A stretch of DNA of 64,000 nucleotides from Flavobacterium sp. MC2016-06. GTDB taxonomy: Bacteria > Bacteroidota > Bacteroidia > Flavobacteriales > Flavobacteriaceae. The translations under genes were made by a program, and so were the position numbers. Each line of letters opens with the position of its first letter. Position 1 is the stretch's first letter. The DNA lies in the NCBI RefSeq assembly GCF_009711165.2, contig NZ_WMID02000027.1, forward strand, positions 14,122 to 78,121. The letters run 5' to 3'. This document shows, in pieces, positions 36,906 to 45,289 of this stretch. Under the pieces are notes generated by a model. That model was not told the origin of the DNA. It saw only the letters and a program-made list of their open reading frames with translations, and did not search any database.

Positions 36906-38135
36906 ATGAAAACTAACCTATTTAAAATCCTTTTCATAAGCTTGTCCCTTATGATGATCACGAGTTGTTCATCAGACAAAGACACAAGCGATGAAATCAT
37001 AACAGATCCACCTACGCAGGACGATCCTTTAACGACTTCTAATGTTGCCAATTATATGGTCGATGCCAATGCAACAAAAGAAACAGCCGCATTATTTTAC
37101 AACTTAAAAAGATTATCTAAAACCAAATTTGCAATTGGACAGCAAGATGCTTTTAATGGTTTTTATAATGATGCCGGCGGAGATTCTGACATTAAAAAAA
37201 ATACAGGCTATGACCCTGCTCTTCTGGGTTCTGACTTTATGTTTATAACTGACAAAAGCAATAACAACCAAGCCGATAACTGGTTTTATCAACAAGAACT
37301 AAAAATTGCTAATGATACTAAAGCCGCTTACGCGAAAGGCATGATTAATACTTTTTCTTGGCATTTGCGAGAACCTAATAACGAAACTTCTTTTTATGCT
37401 GCTGATATGACTACGGATCAAAAAAATACCGCTTTTAAGAGTATTTTACCCGGCGGAGCCAATCACGAATGGTACAAGAAAAAGCTGGATAAAGTAGCGA
37501 GTGTTGTTTCTAATTTTAAAGGTGCAAACGGCGAATTGATTCCGATAATCTTCAGACCTTTTCACGAATTTGACGGAAGCTGGTTTTGGTGGGGAGCTAA
37601 TTTCTGCACTCCGGAAGAGTATAAAGCGGCGTATCAATTTACGGTAACGTATTTAAAAACCACAAAAGGCGTTCACAATATTCTGTATGCTTTTTCTCCA
37701 GACAATTCATATACTACAGAAACCAATTATTTGAGCCGTTATCCAGGCGATGCTTACGTTGATATTTTAGGAATGGATAATTATGGAGATTTTGATAATC
37801 AGTCGCAAGCCGGTGCAGACAGAGCAAATGCTAAACTAAAAATAATTTCGGATTACGCTAAAGCGAAAGTAAAAATTGCCGCACTGACCGAAACGGGTTA
37901 TAGAGTTACAAGTTCTATTCCCCCAATCACAAATTGGTTTTCGACCTATTTGTACAGCGCATTAACTTCTAATAGTATTGAAATAAGTTATGCAATGTTT
38001 TGGAACAATAACAGTGATGGATATTATGTTCCGAATGGTTCTGTTTCTAATGCAAATGATTTTAAGACTTTCAGCACTAAAACAAAATCGGCTTTGGTAA
38101 ATTCCCTGCCGAAGATGTACGAAATGCCGAAGTAA
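36906..38135 (+). CDS. GH26 endo-beta-1,4-mannanase lipoprotein (second copy)
   Basis: A 409-residue lipoprotein with clear lipobox MITSC (Cys21) and an acidic linker (SSDKDTSDE...), suggesting surface display. The GH26 barrel spans about 45-405, with acid/base Glu221 (FRPFHEFDGSWFWWG) and nucleophile Glu329 (IAALTETGYR). FAIGQQDAFNG and NTFSWHLREPNNE are family blocks. With its surface anchor it probably makes the first cuts in mannan, while the 30836 enzyme processes products. It starts 9 bases after the CBM-like gene. Its downstream flank is a repeat-rich spacer. Confidence 0.94.
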   Translation: MKTNLFKILFISLSLMMITSCSSDKDTSDEIITDPPTQDDPLTTSNVANYMVDANATKETAALFYNLKRLSKTKFAIGQQDAFNGFYNDAGGDSDIKKNTGYDPALLGSDFMFITDKSNNNQADNWFYQQELKIANDTKAAYAKGMINTFSWHLREPNNETSFYAADMTTDQKNTAFKSILPGGANHEWYKKKLDKVASVVSNFKGANGELIPIIFRPFHEFDGSWFWWGANFCTPEEYKAAYQFTVTYLKTTKGVHNILYAFSPDNSYTTETNYLSRYPGDAYVDILGMDNYGDFDNQSQAGADRANAKLKIISDYAKAKVKIAALTETGYRVTSSIPPITNWFSTYLYSALTSNSIEISYAMFWNNNSDGYYVPNGSVSNANDFKTFSTKTKSALVNSLPKMYEMPK

Positions 38136-38143
38136 GTTTTTTT

Positions 38144-38218
38144 GTTTCAGGTTTCAGGTTTCAGGTTTCAGGTTTCAGGTTTCAGGTTTCAGGTTTCAGG
38201 TTTCAGGTTTCAGGTTTC
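38144..38218. repeat. Heptamer tandem array, unit GTTTCAG, 10.7 copies
   Basis: Ten perfect copies of GTTTCAG (38144-38213) plus GTTTC, 75 bp without mismatch. It begins 8 bases after the second GH26 stop codon. It has exactly the same unit length, copy number and total length as the ACTCATA array at 19131-19205, with an unrelated unit. Confidence 0.97.
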
Positions 38219-38315
38219 CGTTATGCACACTGCATGTCATTGCGAGGAACGAAGCAACCACACTAACAATAAGAAACAAATATTTTACATTAATAGCAAT
38301 TACTCGTGCAGTTTG

Positions 38316-38416
38316 TGTCATTTCGACGAAGGAGAAATCACACGCGTAAATCGACAAAGATTGGTTGCATTTTTTTACTGAGTTTCTAGTGCGATTCCTC
38401 CTTCGTCGAAATGACA
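38316..38416. repeat. Inverted-repeat element (TGTCATTTCGACGAAGGAG family)
   Basis: Perfect 19-base arms at 38316-38334 and 38398-38416, with pairing continuing imperfectly inward (AAATCACAC / TGCGATT). The left half, through CGACAAAGATTG, is related in reverse complement to 48243-48293. Confidence 0.85.
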
Positions 38417-38450
38417 AGATTGTGAACAAAAACGCCTAATAAAAACACAA

Positions 38451-38524
38451 AGCCCTAGCCCTGATGGAAGCGGCATCCTTTTTATTTTTTCTTTAAAAAT
38501 AAAAAGATACAGCGGACAGCAGGA
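38451..38524. repeat. GC-flanked hairpin element
   Basis: A 12-base perfect stem (38478-38489 / 38495-38506, CTTTTTATTTTT and complement) sits inside GC-richer flanks: AGCCCTAGCCCTGATGGAAG on the left and ACAGCGGACAGCAGGATTAG on the right. It resembles conserved intergenic elements of flavobacteria (from memory). It may end the GH26 transcript. Confidence 0.55.
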
Positions 38525-38546
38525 TTAGCTTCTAAATATATATATA

Positions 38547-39833
38547 ATGAAAAATAATCTTCTAAAAACTCTTGGCTTAGCACTGCTTTTTTCGACAATA
38601 GCGTGTCAGGCTCAGGAAAGAATTACGGTAAAAGGAACTCAGTTTTATAAAGGTAATAAGCCCTATTCGTACATTGGAACGAATTATTGGTACGGAAGTC
38701 TTTTGGCTTCTAAAAAAATAGGTGACCGAAAAAGACTGCTTCGCGAACTGGACTTAATGAAAAAAGAAGGCATTGACAATCTGCGAATTTTAGTTGGTGC
38801 CGATGGCGGAAAATACGATTTCACCGTTCATCCGGCGCTGCAATATGAACAAGGAAAATACGATGCCGATTTACTGGACGGACTTGATTTTTTGATTGCC
38901 GAAATGAGCAAACGTAAAATGTACGCCGTTTTGTATTTGACAAACAATTGGGAATGGTCTGGCGGTATGTCACAATATTTAGAATGGAATGGAAAAGGAC
39001 CAATTCCCGTTCCAGCAATTCCGCCAAATACTTGGCCTCAGTTTATGTCGTATACCGAGCAATTTCACAGTTGCGAACCTTGTATGGAAGCTTTGAACAA
39101 TCATGTGAAATTTATAATTGGCAGAACAAATGCTTATTCTCATAAAAAATATACCGAAGATACTACCATTATGGCTTGGCAGGTTGGTAATGAACCAAGA
39201 CTTTTTACGGTTGAAAACGAAGCAAAATTTACAGTTTGGCTGAATAACATTGTCGATTTGATTGATAGCCTTGACAAAAACCACTTAATTTCGACGGGTT
39301 CTGAAGGTTTGAACAGTTCAAATGACAGCATGGAAATTTTTGAACGCACGCATCAGAATCCTAATATCGATTATCTGACAATGCATATTTGGCCAAAAAA
39401 CTGGAATTGGTTTAAGGCCGATAATGCCGAAAAAACATTGCCAACAACTCTAGAAAATGCGGGAATTTATATTGACAAACATGTAAAAGTAGCCAACGAT
39501 TTAAAACGTCCGATTATTATTGAAGAATTTGGTTTACCTAGAGAAAACGAAAGTTTAGTAAATACTTCATCTGTTGCTAATAGAGATATTTTTTACAATT
39601 ACATTTTTAATAGAGTTGCAGAAAGTGTTGCTCACAATGGCGCATTGCAGGCAGCAAATTTTTGGGGATTTGGAGGCGAAGGAAAAGCGGTTAACAAAGA
39701 TGGTAAATGGAATCCAGGTGATCCTTTAACGACAGATCCTCCACAAGAACCACAAGGTCTGAATTCGGTTTTCTCTACCGATAAATCAACTTTGGAAATC
39801 GTGAAAAAATATAATTTAAAATTCAAGAAATGA
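38547..39833 (+). CDS. GH5 (subfamily 7-like) endo-beta-mannanase
   Basis: A 428-residue exported enzyme, with a signal peptide carrying a possible lipobox (STIAC, Cys20). The (beta/alpha)8 barrel has acid/base Glu216 (MAWQVGNEPR) and nucleophile Glu327 (IIIEEFG). Other features are IGTNYWYGSLLA near the N-terminus, LYLTNNWEWSGGMSQYL (aromatic substrate cleft) and a C-terminal insertion with AANFWGFGGEG. These blocks match the fungal/bacterial mannanase subfamily 7, unlike the glucanase-type GH5 at 20969. It degrades the mannan backbone together with the two GH26 enzymes. It is separated from GH26 by a 411-base repeat-rich spacer. Confidence 0.93.
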   Translation: MKNNLLKTLGLALLFSTIACQAQERITVKGTQFYKGNKPYSYIGTNYWYGSLLASKKIGDRKRLLRELDLMKKEGIDNLRILVGADGGKYDFTVHPALQYEQGKYDADLLDGLDFLIAEMSKRKMYAVLYLTNNWEWSGGMSQYLEWNGKGPIPVPAIPPNTWPQFMSYTEQFHSCEPCMEALNNHVKFIIGRTNAYSHKKYTEDTTIMAWQVGNEPRLFTVENEAKFTVWLNNIVDLIDSLDKNHLISTGSEGLNSSNDSMEIFERTHQNPNIDYLTMHIWPKNWNWFKADNAEKTLPTTLENAGIYIDKHVKVANDLKRPIIIEEFGLPRENESLVNTSSVANRDIFYNYIFNRVAESVAHNGALQAANFWGFGGEGKAVNKDGKWNPGDPLTTDPPQEPQGLNSVFSTDKSTLEIVKKYNLKFKK

Positions 39834-39960
39834 TAAAGAATAATGCCGTATTTTTTATATTCTTAAAATTGTTTCTTTAAAAATTAATCTCGCAAAATCG
39901 CAGAGTCGCAAAGTTTTTTAAATGAACTTAAATAACTTATATGGTTTAATTACATAATAC
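39834..39960. other. Short spacer with a degenerate repeat remnant
   Basis: A 127-base gap. CTCGCAAAATCGCAGAGTCGCAAAG (39887-39911) looks like a fragment of a common intergenic repeat. No promoter was identified with confidence. Confidence 0.4.
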
Positions 39961-41952
39961 ATGAAAAAAATAATCTATCTCTTTTTTACCCTATTTTTTC
40001 TGAATTTTTCTTCTGCTCAAAAGAAGCAGGATTTTGTTTTGATTTCTCCAAACGGAAAAATTAAAGTTACAATTGCAGTAAATGATAAAATAACTTGGTC
40101 GATTTTGCATGAAAAAGATATTGTTTTGGCTCCGTCAGCAATGTCATTGACTTTAGATCAAAATGAGATTTTAGGGAAAAATGCGGTCGTTATAAATTCG
40201 AAAAAAGAAACAATAAATACTTCCTTTGAATCTCCTTTCTACAAAAAGAAATCGGTTCAGAATCATTACAATCAACTGATTTTAAATTTCAAAAATGATT
40301 TCTCTATCGAATATCGCGCTTTTGATGATGGCGTTGCGTATCGTTTTAAGACTAAAAAGAAAAAAGATATTACAGTAAAATCAGAAGAAGTAGTTTTAAA
40401 TTTTGATCAGGATTACAGTACTTTGATGCCTTATGTACGTGATTTAAGAAATCCTAAAGATCCTTTTATTTCGTCTTTTGAAGCACATTATGAAAACAAA
40501 AAAATCAGTGAATTTGCCAAAGACACTTTAGCTTTTTTACCTTTTTTAATTGATTATAAAAATCATAAAAAAGCAGTTTTCTTAGAAGCGAATCTTGAAG
40601 ATTATCCGGGATTATTTGTAACGAATACATCTTCTAAATCTGGTTTTGAAGGTCGTTTTTCTAAATATCCTTTACAGGAAAAAAACGGTGGCTTTAACAA
40701 TATCAACCGACTTATTACAGAAAGAGCCGATTATTTAGTAAAAACAAAAGGTACAAGAAATTTTCCTTGGAGAATTATTGTAATTTCCGAAAAAGACAGC
40801 GATTTAGCCAATAATGATATGGTTCAGAAATTATCTGAACCTTCAAAAATAAAAGATATTTCTTGGATTAAACCCGGAAAAGTGGCTTGGGATTGGTGGA
40901 ACGATTGGAACATTTACAATATTGATTTTAAAGCTGGAATTAATACACAAACCTATAAATATTACATTGATTTTGCATCTAAAAACAAAGTCGAATATGT
41001 GGTTTTGGATGAAGGCTGGAGTCTTGAAGAAGATATCATGAAACACAATCCGAATGTTGATTTGGAAGCTTTATTCGCTTACGGAAAAGAACGAAATGTT
41101 GGGATTATTCTATGGAGTTCTTGGATGGCATTAACCAAAAACACAGATGGAATTTTAAAGAATTATGCCGATTTAGGAATCAAAGGTTTTAAGGTTGATT
41201 TCTTAGATCGCGATGACGCCAAAATGGTAAATTCGGTTTATGATATTGCACAGAAAGCAGCCGATCATAAATTGCTTCTAGACTTTCACGGCATGTATAA
41301 ACCAACCGGAATTCAGCGTACTTTCCCAAATATTCTGAATTTTGAAGGTGTAAAAGGCTTAGAAAATAACAAATGGACTCCAAATGATGATGTTCCTACT
41401 TACGATTGCTCAATTCCGTTTATCAGAATGATCGCAGGACCAATGGATTATACGCCGGGCGCAATGCGTAATGCAACCAAAAGCGAATTTAAACCAAGTC
41501 ATTCTAATCCAGAAAGTCAAGGAACAAGATGTCATCAATTGGCCTTATACACTATTTTTGAAGCGCCTTTGCAAATGATGGCCGATAGTCCAACGGCTTA
41601 CATGAAGGAACAAGAAAGCACTGATTTTATTGCCAAAACGCCCACCACTTTTGATGAAACTCAAGCTCTAGACGGCGAAGTTGGAAAATTCGTATCGTTA
41701 GCTCGAAGAAAAGACGCAACTTGGTATTTAGGCGCTATCACTAATTGGGATTCTAGAGACCTAACTATTGATTTTTCTTTCCTTGAAAAAGGTAAAAAAT
41801 ACGAAGCCGAAATTTTTTCAGATGGCTTAAATGCTGATAAAGCTGCCGTAGATTACAAAAGAGAAATTATAGCAGTAGATGCAACAACTAAACTAAAATA
41901 CCATTTAGCAAGTGGCGGCGGATTGGCAACAATTATTCAACCAAAAAAATAA
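39961..41952 (+). CDS. GH97 glycosidase, probable retaining alpha-galactosidase
   Basis: A 663-residue secreted enzyme, signal peptide 1-19 (ending SSAQ). The three parts are an N-terminal super-beta-sandwich (about 22-285), a catalytic barrel (about 300-570) and a C-terminal beta-sheet domain. GFKVDFLDRDD places an Asp (413) where retaining GH97 members carry the nucleophile; NFEGVKGLE (Glu462) provides the acid/base candidate. GPMDYTPGAMRN is a family block. In a locus with GH27 and mannanases, an alpha-galactosidase role on galactomannan side chains is likelier than starch-type alpha-glucosidase. Calcium-binding Glu residues are expected but not checked. Confidence 0.9.
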   Translation: MKKIIYLFFTLFFLNFSSAQKKQDFVLISPNGKIKVTIAVNDKITWSILHEKDIVLAPSAMSLTLDQNEILGKNAVVINSKKETINTSFESPFYKKKSVQNHYNQLILNFKNDFSIEYRAFDDGVAYRFKTKKKKDITVKSEEVVLNFDQDYSTLMPYVRDLRNPKDPFISSFEAHYENKKISEFAKDTLAFLPFLIDYKNHKKAVFLEANLEDYPGLFVTNTSSKSGFEGRFSKYPLQEKNGGFNNINRLITERADYLVKTKGTRNFPWRIIVISEKDSDLANNDMVQKLSEPSKIKDISWIKPGKVAWDWWNDWNIYNIDFKAGINTQTYKYYIDFASKNKVEYVVLDEGWSLEEDIMKHNPNVDLEALFAYGKERNVGIILWSSWMALTKNTDGILKNYADLGIKGFKVDFLDRDDAKMVNSVYDIAQKAADHKLLLDFHGMYKPTGIQRTFPNILNFEGVKGLENNKWTPNDDVPTYDCSIPFIRMIAGPMDYTPGAMRNATKSEFKPSHSNPESQGTRCHQLALYTIFEAPLQMMADSPTAYMKEQESTDFIAKTPTTFDETQALDGEVGKFVSLARRKDATWYLGAITNWDSRDLTIDFSFLEKGKKYEAEIFSDGLNADKAAVDYKREIIAVDATTKLKYHLASGGGLATIIQPKK

Positions 41953-41960
41953 CACAAAGT

Positions 41961-42104
41961 ATATCTGTAGAGGCGCACAGCAGTGCGTCTCACGCAACGT
42001 AACCACAAAGAGGAGACACAACAGTAGTGTATCTCCTCTTTTTTTATATCCATTCTTTGTGGTAACTGTGCGGGAGACGCACTGCTGTGCGCCTCTACAG
42101 ATAT
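41961..42104. repeat. 144-bp palindromic element between convergent genes
   Basis: Perfect 31-base terminal arms (41961-41991 and 42074-42104; core GAGGCGCACAGCAGTGCGTC). Pairing resumes inward (TAACCACAAAG / CTTTGTGGTTA-like), and an inner stem AGGAGA/TCTCCT is followed by a T run. It fills the gap between GH97 and the oxidoreductase gene. It is GC-richer than its surroundings. Confidence 0.93.
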
Positions 42105-42118
42105 GGTTTGTGTTTATT

Positions 42119-43087
42119 TTAAATTGTGATTACTAATCTTTTTCCGTCGGGAATATTCATCTCCCATGCTTTTTCGACATCTTTTATTGCTATCGAAACG
42201 GTTTCTATGATTAATTTTTTAGATGCTGCTAATGCGAACATATCAGGTAAAATTTCAGTTATAAGTTGTTTCATTTCGTCTTTTGTCCAGCTTCCAAAAC
42301 CTGAACCTGACAATTGAAGATCGACACTTCTCAAAATTTCTGCCGATAATTGAATCGTGTCGCCCGCCAAAGAACCAACCGAAATATATCTCGTTCTGTG
42401 TGTAAAGGCACCATTGCCTTTCAGCGATTTTAGAATCAATTCTGCCGAACGTCCCCATAAATAATCGATTATAATATCTATTGGTGTATTGGCATGAATG
42501 GTTTTAAATTGTTTTATAAAATCTTCATCTGGCTGGGTAAGAATTAAATATTCATCAGCTCCTAATTTTAGTAATGCTTTTAAAGTTTCTTCATTTCTTC
42601 CGGTAACAATTACTCGTTTTGCTCCATAATGTTTGGCAAGCTGAATCGCAATTTTTCCTGTAACTCCGGTCGCCCCGTTTATTAAAACTGTTTCTCCTTT
42701 TTGAATATTTGCCCTAAAACGTAAAGCCATTGCCGAACCTGCAACCGCATTTGGCAATGCCGATGCCGTGCAATCGTCAAGATTTTCGGGAACTTTTACC
42801 ATTTTATTTTTATCGACAATTGCTTTTTCGGCAATCATTCCGGTTACTCCAAGTGCATAAACTCGAGTTCCGTCTTCTAGTAAGCCTACTCCGTCGCCGC
42901 CTACAACTTTTGCAGTTGCAGTATCTTCTGCAGAATAATGTTTTCCGCTTACTATGTTCTTGTCTAAATTTTTAACTGCCGATGCTTTTACCGTCATTAA
43001 AACATGATTTTCGTTTTCGACAATTGGATTTGGAAAATCAGTGTATTGTGGTAATTCTCCGTTTTTATAAATTACTGCTGCTTTCAT
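42119..43087 (-). CDS. Zinc-independent medium-chain oxidoreductase (quinone-oxidoreductase-like)
   Basis: A 322-residue NAD(P)H-dependent enzyme of the MDR superfamily. The N-terminal GroES-like domain (about 1-110) has VGGDGVG in place of a zinc-ligand Cys/His set. The Rossmann domain (about 115-290) carries VLINGATGVTGKIAIQLAKHYGA, the AxGxxG-type nucleotide motif of quinone oxidoreductases. No structural-zinc Cys cluster is present. It is cytosolic; the substrate is unknown (quinones, enones or aldehydes). A Crp-like regulator lies 99 bases upstream on the same strand and may control it. It has no evident link to mannan breakdown. Confidence 0.9.
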   Translation of the reverse strand: MKAAVIYKNGELPQYTDFPNPIVENENHVLMTVKASAVKNLDKNIVSGKHYSAEDTATAKVVGGDGVGLLEDGTRVYALGVTGMIAEKAIVDKNKMVKVPENLDDCTASALPNAVAGSAMALRFRANIQKGETVLINGATGVTGKIAIQLAKHYGAKRVIVTGRNEETLKALLKLGADEYLILTQPDEDFIKQFKTIHANTPIDIIIDYLWGRSAELILKSLKGNGAFTHRTRYISVGSLAGDTIQLSAEILRSVDLQLSGSGFGSWTKDEMKQLITEILPDMFALAASKKLIIETVSIAIKDVEKAWEMNIPDGKRLVITI

Positions 43088-43186
43088 ATTGTTTAAATTT
43101 TAAAGTATTATTTAAATTTGATGAAGCAAAATTACCATGCAGTAAATCGTCAGACGATAACATTTGTTATCAAATGCAGTTTTGAA

Positions 43187-43756
43187 TTATTTGAGCAGTT
43201 TATTTTTTATACGGCTTAAATGGACAGAAGTTATCCCAAGATAAGAAGCAATATAATGCTGCGGAATACGCTTAATAAGCTGTGGATTTTCTTCTAAAAT
43301 ATGCAGATACCGTTGTTCTGGCGTATCTTTTATAAAAGAGAAAAAATGCTTCATATAATCGAAAGTACGTTCGAAAATAGTGTCAATATATTGCTCTCTT
43401 ATTTCAGGAATCTCAATTACTTCATTAAGAATCATGTCTATGTCTTTTTTATCGGCATACCATAAAATACTTGGTTCTATGGTTTCGACTGTAATCGGGC
43501 TTGGAATTTTCTTTCTAAAACTTTCTATAGAAGCTACCATTCCTCCTTCTAAAAAAAATTGTAATGTTAGATCTTTTCCATCTTTATTAAACCAGCATCG
43601 AATACAGCCTTTCTCGATAAAAAAGATACGTTCTGAAATTTCTCCTTCGTTTAAAAGAACTGTTTTTGCAGCAACTTCAATTTTATTAAAACAACTAATA
43701 TAACGCTCCCATTTATGGTCTTCTATCGGAAACTTATTTTTAAGAGATTCAAACAT
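43187..43756 (-). CDS. Crp/Fnr-family transcriptional regulator
   Basis: A 189-residue protein with an N-terminal cyclic-nucleotide-binding-like domain (about 20-115, KTVLLNEGEISERIFFIEKGCIRCW). A dimerisation helix follows, then a compact C-terminal helix-turn-helix (about 150-185, IPQHYIASYLGITSVHLSRIKNKL). No Cys cluster of the Fnr type is present. Flavobacteria have many such short regulators of unknown ligand, often next to an oxidoreductase gene, as here. It is a likely regulator of the adjacent oxidoreductase. The upstream 172-base gap holds a degenerate ATCCGTG/AATCAG-type repeat and no clear promoter. Confidence 0.9.
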   Translation of the reverse strand: MFESLKNKFPIEDHKWERYISCFNKIEVAAKTVLLNEGEISERIFFIEKGCIRCWFNKDGKDLTLQFFLEGGMVASIESFRKKIPSPITVETIEPSILWYADKKDIDMILNEVIEIPEIREQYIDTIFERTFDYMKHFFSFIKDTPEQRYLHILEENPQLIKRIPQHYIASYLGITSVHLSRIKNKLLK

Positions 43757-43928
43757 GGGAGCGTTTTTTATTATTAAATATTAAAAACAAAAAATCCGTG
43801 TCAATCAGCGTTTTCGCGATAGCGAATCAGTCATATCCGTGATCTATATGCAGTATTTGAATGAGACACTGATTAAACAGATTTACTATGTAAAAACGCG
43901 GATAAAACGGTTTTTTTCTTCTTTATTA
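43757..43928. other. Spacer with degenerate repeat
   Basis: Contains ATCCGTGTCAATCAGCG, a 12-base palindrome TCGCGATAGCGA (43814-43825) and a second ATCCGTGATC, resembling worn copies of the 'Xcgtg..attcgtg' type intergenic repeat also seen at 51660-51760. No gene. Confidence 0.4.
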
Positions 43929-44885
43929 TTATTTTAGAATGGATTCAATCACATTGATTTCATCCAAAGAAAATTCAAGCTTTTGCAGACAATCAATATT
44001 ATTATTCAATTGTCTAACAGAACTCGCACCAATTAAAACAGAAGTAATTCGTTTGTCTTTTTGCAGCCAAGCCAATGCCATTTGTGCCAAAGACTGGTTT
44101 CTGTTTTGAGCAATTTCATTCAATTGAGTTAATTTCTGAATGCGTTCCTGTGTAACCTCATTTTCTTTCAAATGTCCGTTTGGATTATGCGCTCTAGAAT
44201 TCTCAGGAATTCCGTTTAAATATTTATCCGTTAAAAGCCCTTGTGCCAAAGGTGAAAATGCAATACAGCCCACTCCTTTTTCTTCTAAAACATCTAATAA
44301 ACCATTTTCTACCCAACGCTCTAACATCGAATATTTGGCTTGATGAATCAAACAAGGTGTTCCCAATTGTTTTAAAACATCAACAGCAACTCTAGTTTGT
44401 TCTGCCGAATAATTACTAATTCCAACATACAAAGCTTTTCCTGATCTTACTGCATGATCTAAAGCCATCATGGTTTCTTCAATTGGCGTTTCTGGATCTG
44501 GACGATGCGAATAAAAAATATCCACATAATCAACACTCATACGTTTTAAACTCTGATCTAAACTCGACAATAAATATTTTCTAGAACCCCAATCTCCATA
44601 AGGTCCGTCCCACATAGTATAACCGGCTTTGGTAGAAATTATGATTTGATCACGCAGATTTCCTTGAAAATTATGCCATAATATTTTACCAAAATTCTCT
44701 TCGGCAGAACCTGGAACCGGCCCGTAATTGTTTGCCAAATCAAAATGAGTAATTCCTTTATCAAAAGCTTCTTTAGCAATACTTTCGGCATTTTCAAAAT
44801 TATCTACTGACCCGAAGTTATGCCATAATCCTAAAGAAATTTCAGGTAATAATAATCCACTCTTTCCGCATCTGTTATATTTCAT
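43929..44885 (-). CDS. Aldo/keto reductase (L-glyceraldehyde-3-phosphate reductase-like)
   Basis: A 318-residue NADPH-dependent aldo/keto reductase of the YghZ/AKR14 or potassium-channel beta-subunit-like group. GITHFDLANNYGPVPGSAEENFGKIL contains the catalytic Asp and Tyr. The catalytic Lys (STKAGYTMWDGPYGDWGSRKYL) and His (YSHRPDPETPIEETM) follow. VLIGASSVRQLNNN is the C-terminal NADPH-binding block. The GPYGDWGSRKYL segment is typical of the YghZ subgroup. It is cytosolic and detoxifies or reduces small aldehydes. It is a separate unit with 172 bases to the regulator gene. It forms part of the non-carbohydrate insert in the mannan locus. Confidence 0.92.
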   Translation of the reverse strand: MKYNRCGKSGLLLPEISLGLWHNFGSVDNFENAESIAKEAFDKGITHFDLANNYGPVPGSAEENFGKILWHNFQGNLRDQIIISTKAGYTMWDGPYGDWGSRKYLLSSLDQSLKRMSVDYVDIFYSHRPDPETPIEETMMALDHAVRSGKALYVGISNYSAEQTRVAVDVLKQLGTPCLIHQAKYSMLERWVENGLLDVLEEKGVGCIAFSPLAQGLLTDKYLNGIPENSRAHNPNGHLKENEVTQERIQKLTQLNEIAQNRNQSLAQMALAWLQKDKRITSVLIGASSVRQLNNNIDCLQKLEFSLDEINVIESILK

Positions 44886-45058
44886 TGTTTTGGTTTAATG
44901 GTGAAAGTTTTAAGAATTTAAAATTACAAAAAAAATCATGCAGTTTTAGCAGATTTTAGAAGCTCTCCTTAATCAGCGAAATTTGCGTGAAAAACAATTC
45001 CTGTTTTTAAAACTAAAACAGCTCTTTATTTTTGTAAATTTGTTTAAATAATAAAATT
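44886..45058. other. Divergent spacer before the toxin-antitoxin pair
   Basis: Contains a degenerate repeat fragment (AATCAGCGAAATTTGCGTG, 44974-44992) and two overlapping -7 candidates for the plus strand, TATTTTTG (45027-45034) and TAAATTTG (45035-45042). No gene. Confidence 0.45.
45027..45042 (+). promoter_or_regulatory. Two adjoining -7 elements of the toxin-antitoxin operon
   Basis: TATTTTTG and TAAATTTG lie end to end, 16-24 bases upstream of the ATG at 45059; each matches TAnnTTTG. Confidence 0.5.
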
Positions 45059-45289
45059 ATGAACAATAACTGGCAAAATTTAATTTCTATAGATCCAGAT
45101 ATCCGATTTGGCAAACCCATTATTTCTGGAACCAGAATCTGTGTCTCTGATATTCTTTCTTGGCTTTCTACTGGAATGTCTTTTGAAGAAATTATAGAAG
45201 ATTTCCCTGAATTAAAAAAAGAGCATATTCTTGCTGCTCTAGCTTTTGCAGCCAATAGAGAAAACATTACAAAGATAATTGCTGCCTAA
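45059..45289 (+). CDS. DUF433 antitoxin-like protein
   Basis: A 76-residue protein with the DUF433 hallmark: an N-terminal strand region with DPDIRFGKPIISGTRI, then a helix-turn-helix-like part (VSDILSWLSTGMSFEEIIEDFPELKKEHILAAL). Family members are predicted antitoxins paired with PIN-like DUF5615 toxins. Its stop codon overlaps the next ATG by one base (TAATG), the usual coupling of such pairs. It would bind and neutralise the toxin and autoregulate the operon. Confidence 0.9.
   Translation: MNNNWQNLISIDPDIRFGKPIISGTRICVSDILSWLSTGMSFEEIIEDFPELKKEHILAALAFAANRENITKIIAA

Larger units (their letters stand above)
38219..38546. other. Repeat-rich spacer upstream of the GH5 mannanase
   Basis: No credible gene. 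It contains a half-site TGTCATTGCGAGGAACGAAG (38236-38255), the inverted-repeat element at 38316-38416, and the hairpin element at 38451-38524. No TAnnTTTG element was recognised close to the next gene. Confidence 0.75.

Noticed and set aside
38142..38381. Open reading frame of 79 codons beginning in the GTTTCAG array
   Set aside because: It translates the heptamer array (repeated GFRFQVS) and the following palindromic element; no protein-like composition, so it is a by-product of the repeats.
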